Below are positions 60,359 through 64,000 of a stretch of DNA of 64,000 bases, one piece after another. Under the pieces are notes generated by a model. The model was not told where the DNA came from and ran no database searches. It was given only the letters and a program-made list of their open reading frames with translations. How positions within the stretch are numbered: position 1 is the stretch's first letter; every line of letters starts with the position of its first letter. The position numbers were made by a program, and so were the translations under genes. Source of the stretch: Methanolacinia petrolearia DSM 11571 (GTDB taxonomy: Archaea > Halobacteriota > Methanomicrobia > Methanomicrobiales > Methanomicrobiaceae); assembly GCF_000147875.1 (NCBI RefSeq), contig NC_014507.1, positions 806,001 to 870,000 on the forward strand, in the 5' to 3' direction.

Positions 60359-60897
60359 TTTCAGACTGTGGACGCCTGGGGTCTGGGTATGGAGAAAGTT
60401 AACAGCCTGATTATTTTCCAAAGCTGACTGCAGGTAATTTAGATCAAAGATCTTTTTTTAATGAGGCCGGTATTTGTGAGCATTTGATACATATACTGGA
60501 AATGATCGGAATTATTATACGCTATAATGCCGAGAATGTCTTTAAGCCTTGTTCAGTTTTGAGCGGGTTTATCCGGATGATTTTGCAGGCTGCACGGATC
60601 CGACTTAGGATTTCTCATGAAACAGGGCCTGGAACGACTGTTTCAGCTGTGGTTTCCTGCAGGATTGTGAACAGAATGAGGGGAATCCCTTTCTGATTCT
60701 CCTTTTCTGGGAATGATTACTGTTTTGTTTTGAATTTTTATTTTATTGGTCGGTTTGTTTTCTGATTTATTTGGTCTTACTGTGGGGCAATTGCCTACAG
60801 GATATGACCGTGGGAGAGAAAAGACAATGTAATGAGAACTAAACCTGTGATCATCAATAAAAAAGAAAGGATTGTGTTTTTATTTTTCATATGAGGA
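60359..60897. other. Gene-free region
   Basis: No gene is supported in this 539-bp stretch between convergent units. A 70-codon TTG frame from 60484 has no ribosome site, no family resemblance and no conserved start. T-rich tracts near 60452 and 60718-60760 probably terminate the TrmO transcript, and A-runs near 60860 serve the minus-strand ABC operon. Confidence 0.5.
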
Positions 60898-61860
60898 TCA
60901 CCGGAGATCCATCCTCATGAATTTCACGTAAGCTATTCCGAAGAAGGCTATGGGATATGCAATCAGAAAGAGGATATAGCCCCAGATTCTTCCCAGCATG
61001 TCAGGGAGAGTGGGATCCCTTCCTGAGTCGAATTCTGTTTCTCCGTCATATTCTGTCAAGAAGAGAGTCTGTTTTGGCGTGGTCAAAGCTGTTGCGGTCT
61101 TATGATAATTAGTCTTAATAGATAGGTAATATACAATATTTGTGAGTTCTGTGGATTTTTGGTAGTAATCAGCTGAATCGTCCGAATTTATGGAAGGTAC
61201 CGGCCCCATTATTACATCAACTGCGAAACTGCCTGTTGAAAAGATGACGTTTGTCAAAATGAGAAGCAGTAACAGTGAATAAATAAAAGAGATCCCGCTA
61301 GTCTTTGAAAAAGCAGAAACCATAATCGACATCACAAAGATCCCGGACAGGTAGAGGATCGTTACCAGCCAGAATACAAATATGAAACCCAGTTCATCAA
61401 GGCCCGGTACAATACTGTATATTAACATAATTCCAAGAGTAAGCACGAAGACGATTGTTACTGCAAGGATTATTGCCATAATCCCTCCGAGCGCCTTGCC
61501 GTTTATTACCTCGTCCCTGTAAACCGGAACAGAGAGTATAGCCTTGATCGATCCGGTTTCTCTCTCTTTTGTTATAAGATCAAATCCTAAAGCGATAGCA
61601 ATTATCGATCCGAATATGGAACTGCCTGCAACTCCTGACCTGATACCGTCAAAGACATTTATCGGCTTTGGGAGGCCGAATAATGAATATCCAAGGAATT
61701 CGTTGTATTTTGCAAGATCTTCAAAATAACTGTCAATGTTTTTGAATACATAGATCCCGGTTATCGTCAGCATTAAGAATAAAAGAGCAAGAAATTTCCT
61801 GCTTGTGACATGATCCTGAAATTCCTTGTATCCTATCAGAATAATTCTTTTAAAATCCAT
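60898..61860 (-). CDS. ABC-2 type exporter permease, second copy
   Basis: A 320-residue membrane protein with six TMs: one at about 20-36, a large outer loop, and five from about 75 on. KRIILIGYKEFQDHVTSRKFLALLFLMLTITGIYV opens it, and ALGFDLITKERETGSIKAILSVPVYRDEVINGKALGGI is the cytoplasmic ABC-2 (NosY/CcmB-like) text. It is a clear paralogue of the upstream gene and probably forms a heterodimer with it. The final AYVKFMRMDLR matches the partner's end. Confidence 0.92.
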   Translation of the reverse strand: MDFKRIILIGYKEFQDHVTSRKFLALLFLMLTITGIYVFKNIDSYFEDLAKYNEFLGYSLFGLPKPINVFDGIRSGVAGSSIFGSIIAIALGFDLITKERETGSIKAILSVPVYRDEVINGKALGGIMAIILAVTIVFVLTLGIMLIYSIVPGLDELGFIFVFWLVTILYLSGIFVMSIMVSAFSKTSGISFIYSLLLLLILTNVIFSTGSFAVDVIMGPVPSINSDDSADYYQKSTELTNIVYYLSIKTNYHKTATALTTPKQTLFLTEYDGETEFDSGRDPTLPDMLGRIWGYILFLIAYPIAFFGIAYVKFMRMDLR

Positions 61861-61869
61861 TACGAAAAC

Positions 61870-62859
61870 TCACCTCAGATCCACACGCATGAATTTCACG
61901 TAGGCAATACCGAAGAACACAATAGGCCACATGATAAAAACAATAATCTTGATCCATTTATCACCGATAATTCCCAGAAGCGAGGGTTTTTTGCTTCCTT
62001 CTGCAATATCAGGATTTAATGAATATTCTTCAAAACCAAGCTGGTTAATTACATAATGAGATGGCATCGTGATGGGGCTGGCTATTTCATTGTAGACACT
62101 ATCTATGGAGAACATATTGAAAAAATCCCTGACATCCGACTTTTTCTGTTCGTACACTTCCTGCAATTGTGAATCGGATTCATAACCCATATCTGTCGGT
62201 TCAGTTCCGAGTAAATATGTTCCTAATCCGCCTCCTCCGACAGGAATTATGTACAACAGTATAAACAGGATGATCAGGGAGATGATGAGGGCACTGCTGC
62301 TGCTGCTCTTTGCCAATACTGAAGACATTAGCGCCATTGAAAAAAAGGTTGTCATATAAAGAAGAGTTAAAAGCCATATAATTCCAATCAGAAAGATTTC
62401 CTCTAAGTTTGGAACAATACTGATAATCAGGAATAATGCAAGAATTGTCAGAAATCCCGCCATTGTTATAATCGTGAGCGTGATTATTCCGCCGATCGCC
62501 TTGCCGTTTATTAGTTCGTCCCTGTACAGTGGTTGTGAGAGTATGGTCTTTAGAGATCTTCCTTCCCGTTCGCCTGCTATAAGATCAAAACCTATTGCAA
62601 TTCCTATGATCGCGCCAAGACCCTCAAGACCTACTGAATTAGTTATTTTATTAAATACGTAGAGTATTGACGGCATGAAAAGATCGCCGCCTTCTCCGTT
62701 TTTATAATTTTCAAGAGCATTATAATAATCGGTGACACCGTTTGCAGCCGCAACCCCAAGTACAAGGCATGTTATTATGAGTATGAGGAGGAATCGTCTG
62801 CTTGTTACATGGTCGGATAACTCTTTTTGCGAGATAATCGCGAGTCTTGTGAGATCCAA
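61870..62859 (-). CDS. ABC-2 type exporter permease, first copy
   Basis: A 329-residue permease with the same layout as its neighbour: LTRLAIISQKELSDHVTSRRFLLILIITCLVLG, AIGFDLIAGEREGRSLKTILSQPLYRDELINGKAIGGI, and a C-terminal TM ending AYVKFMRVDLR. It lies 9 bp upstream of the second permease and 3 bp downstream of the ATPase, so the three are one operon. The substrate is unknown; such pairs export peptides, lipids or surface components. Confidence 0.92.
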   Translation of the reverse strand: MDLTRLAIISQKELSDHVTSRRFLLILIITCLVLGVAAANGVTDYYNALENYKNGEGGDLFMPSILYVFNKITNSVGLEGLGAIIGIAIGFDLIAGEREGRSLKTILSQPLYRDELINGKAIGGIITLTIITMAGFLTILALFLIISIVPNLEEIFLIGIIWLLTLLYMTTFFSMALMSSVLAKSSSSSALIISLIILFILLYIIPVGGGGLGTYLLGTEPTDMGYESDSQLQEVYEQKKSDVRDFFNMFSIDSVYNEIASPITMPSHYVINQLGFEEYSLNPDIAEGSKKPSLLGIIGDKWIKIIVFIMWPIVFFGIAYVKFMRVDLR

Positions 62860-62862
62860 TAC

Positions 62863-63786
62863 CTATTCCCTCCTGTAAACCTTGAGGAATAAGTCTTCAA
62901 GTACCGGCCGGTCAAGATACATCTCAGTTATCCCCGAGCAGTGATCTTTCAGTTTTTCTGCAAGGACAGGCCGGATGTCTGTTTGGACTGATATCTCTAT
63001 GCTGTCATCTGTCCTTTCGATCTCAAGAATGTCGGGATTTTTAATCGACTCAATTTCAGTGTAAAGGTCAGGGTTTATGGATTTGATAACGATTTTCTGC
63101 TTTGTGCCGCTCTGCCTGATGAGTTCGTCTTCGACTTCTTCGACAGATCCCTTTGCAACAAGTCTTCCCTGTGAGATTATTCCGAGAGTAGTACATACCG
63201 CCCGGACTTCTGAAAGAATATGCGAGCATATAAGGACGGTTTTCCCCTCCTTTTCAAGCTCTTTTATGATCTCCCTGTACCTCAGAACACCCTCCGGGTC
63301 AAGGTTAGCGGTTGGTTCGTCGAGGATCACTACTTTCGGGTCGTTTAAAAGTGCAAGGGCGAGCCCGAGCCTCTGGTTCATTCCTCTTGAATATTCGCCG
63401 ACTTTCTGAGTGACCCCGTTCAACCTGACGCTTTTTAAGAGTCTCTCGATCCGATCTTCCCTCTCGCTTTTTTCAATCGGGTAGAATTTTCCGAGGTAGT
63501 CGAGATTCTCATACCCGGTGAGATTCCTATAGAATCCGACATCTTCAGGGAGATAGCCGAGGATCTCCTTTCCTTTTAGAGGGTTTAATGCGACATTGAC
63601 CCCTTCTATCGTGCATGTGCCGGATGTGGGTTCGATCATTCCCGTAAGCATTAGGATGGTCGTGCTTTTCCCCGCCCCGTTAGGACCGAGGAACCCGAAT
63701 ACTTCTCCGTCTTCTACTTCGAGATTCAGGTTGTCGACTGCATTTTTTCCATTGTATTCTTTGGTAAGCTTTTCAGTTTTTATCAT
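62863..63786 (-). CDS. ABC transporter ATP-binding protein
   Basis: A 307-residue ATPase: Walker A FLGPNGAGKSTT, Q-loop near LGYLPEDVGFYRNLTGYENL, signature YSRGMNQRLGLALALLNDPKVVILDEPT with Walker B and the D-loop, then a switch His in ICSHIL. The C-terminal region (about 215-307) is the regulatory extension of the NatA/CcmA-like subgroup. It drives the two permeases downstream. A promoter would lie in the AT-rich 63790-63990 spacer. Confidence 0.95.
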   Translation of the reverse strand: MIKTEKLTKEYNGKNAVDNLNLEVEDGEVFGFLGPNGAGKSTTILMLTGMIEPTSGTCTIEGVNVALNPLKGKEILGYLPEDVGFYRNLTGYENLDYLGKFYPIEKSEREDRIERLLKSVRLNGVTQKVGEYSRGMNQRLGLALALLNDPKVVILDEPTANLDPEGVLRYREIIKELEKEGKTVLICSHILSEVRAVCTTLGIISQGRLVAKGSVEEVEDELIRQSGTKQKIVIKSINPDLYTEIESIKNPDILEIERTDDSIEISVQTDIRPVLAEKLKDHCSGITEMYLDRPVLEDLFLKVYRRE

Positions 63787-64000
63787 TTTCTACCCCCCTA
63801 TGCAATTGAGTTTTATTGTAATGGGTTGCCTTCTATGATCAGCTAACAATCTTTGATTTCCTTAATAAGGGATTTGTGTGGCAAATGTTGAACTGTCATT
63901 TTATCCAATTCAGCATTTCTGAAATATTTCTTCATTAAAGGATGTCGTTTTCATTTTTATACTGGTAAAAATTGCATATAATTATTTAAACGTCTTGTTG

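Noticed and set aside
60484-60696. A 70-codon TTG-started frame between trmO and the ABC operon
   Set aside because: No ribosome site, rare start codon and no family resemblance; the region looks like ordinary spacer.

Overview
The window comes from a methanogenic euryarchaeon, most likely order Methanomicrobiales (a Methanolacinia/Methanoplanus-type genome; inferred from gene content, not from a search). Archaeal marks include a Hef helicase-nuclease, a Fae-Hps fusion, an AqpM-type aquaporin, DUF2193/DUF2180 proteins, PGF-CTERM surface proteins, UPF0147 and UPF0148 proteins, tRNA genes without encoded CCA, and a tRNA-Trp gene whose intron is itself a box C/D guide RNA. Shine-Dalgarno sites read GGTGA/GGAGG, promoters have TATA boxes, and genes end in oligo-T tracts.

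Layout. 1-9.4 kb is mostly housekeeping: the gyrA 3' end, YjbQ, UPF0147, UPF0148, Hef, glycyl-tRNA synthetase, a Cmi4-like HTH protein, a phosphoesterase and a UPF0173 hydrolase. Two hairpin-rich intergenic stretches (2.3-2.7 and 9.5-9.63 kb) have no gene. 9.7-12.9 kb is an RND exporter with a TetR regulator and three copies of a 14-bp operator between them. 12.9-16.2 kb holds an acyl-CoA synthetase, tRNA-Trp and fae-hps.

16.3-34.4 kb is an AT-rich accessory region. Its core (16.3-26.2 kb) repeats one module: a 17-bp dyad followed by an AT-rich TATA-like stretch, a leader of about 300 nt with a covarying hairpin and a terminal T-run, a GGTGA ribosome site, then a secreted or membrane protein. 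A membrane-anchored double winged-helix regulator lies inside the array and a 5'-truncated copy of it follows. Next come small membrane proteins, a TPR lipoprotein, a DUF6790 protein, an HTH-FHA protein overlapping a transmembrane Ser/Thr kinase with a Met/His-rich ectodomain, a Cys-rich exported peptide, a transglutaminase gene broken by a 17-bp duplication, two PGF-CTERM proteins, a HepT/MntA pair with a nonsense codon in hepT, and an orphan VapB-like antitoxin. It ends at tRNA-Ala(GGC).

34.5-64 kb is again mostly core: a dolichol-kinase-like protein, a pentapeptide protein, nicotinate phosphoribosyltransferase, methylthioadenosine/5'-deoxyadenosine salvage (phosphorylase plus deaminase), a histidine kinase, PhoU-like plus PiT phosphate uptake, endonuclease III, tRNA-Pro, UMP kinase, AmrS, a Mut7-C protein, an iron-sulfur flavoprotein, ManC, PsiE, a Trm5-family methyltransferase, a two-gene polyamine operon (carboxynorspermidine synthase and decarboxylase), an RNB ribonuclease, a CPBP protease, a DUF2193-DUF2180-AqpM operon, a TrmO-like methyltransferase and a three-gene ABC-2 exporter operon.

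The best candidate for something undescribed is the dyad/leader/secreted-protein module array at 16.3-26.2 kb; the HTH-FHA plus sensor-kinase pair at 28.7-30.7 kb is second.
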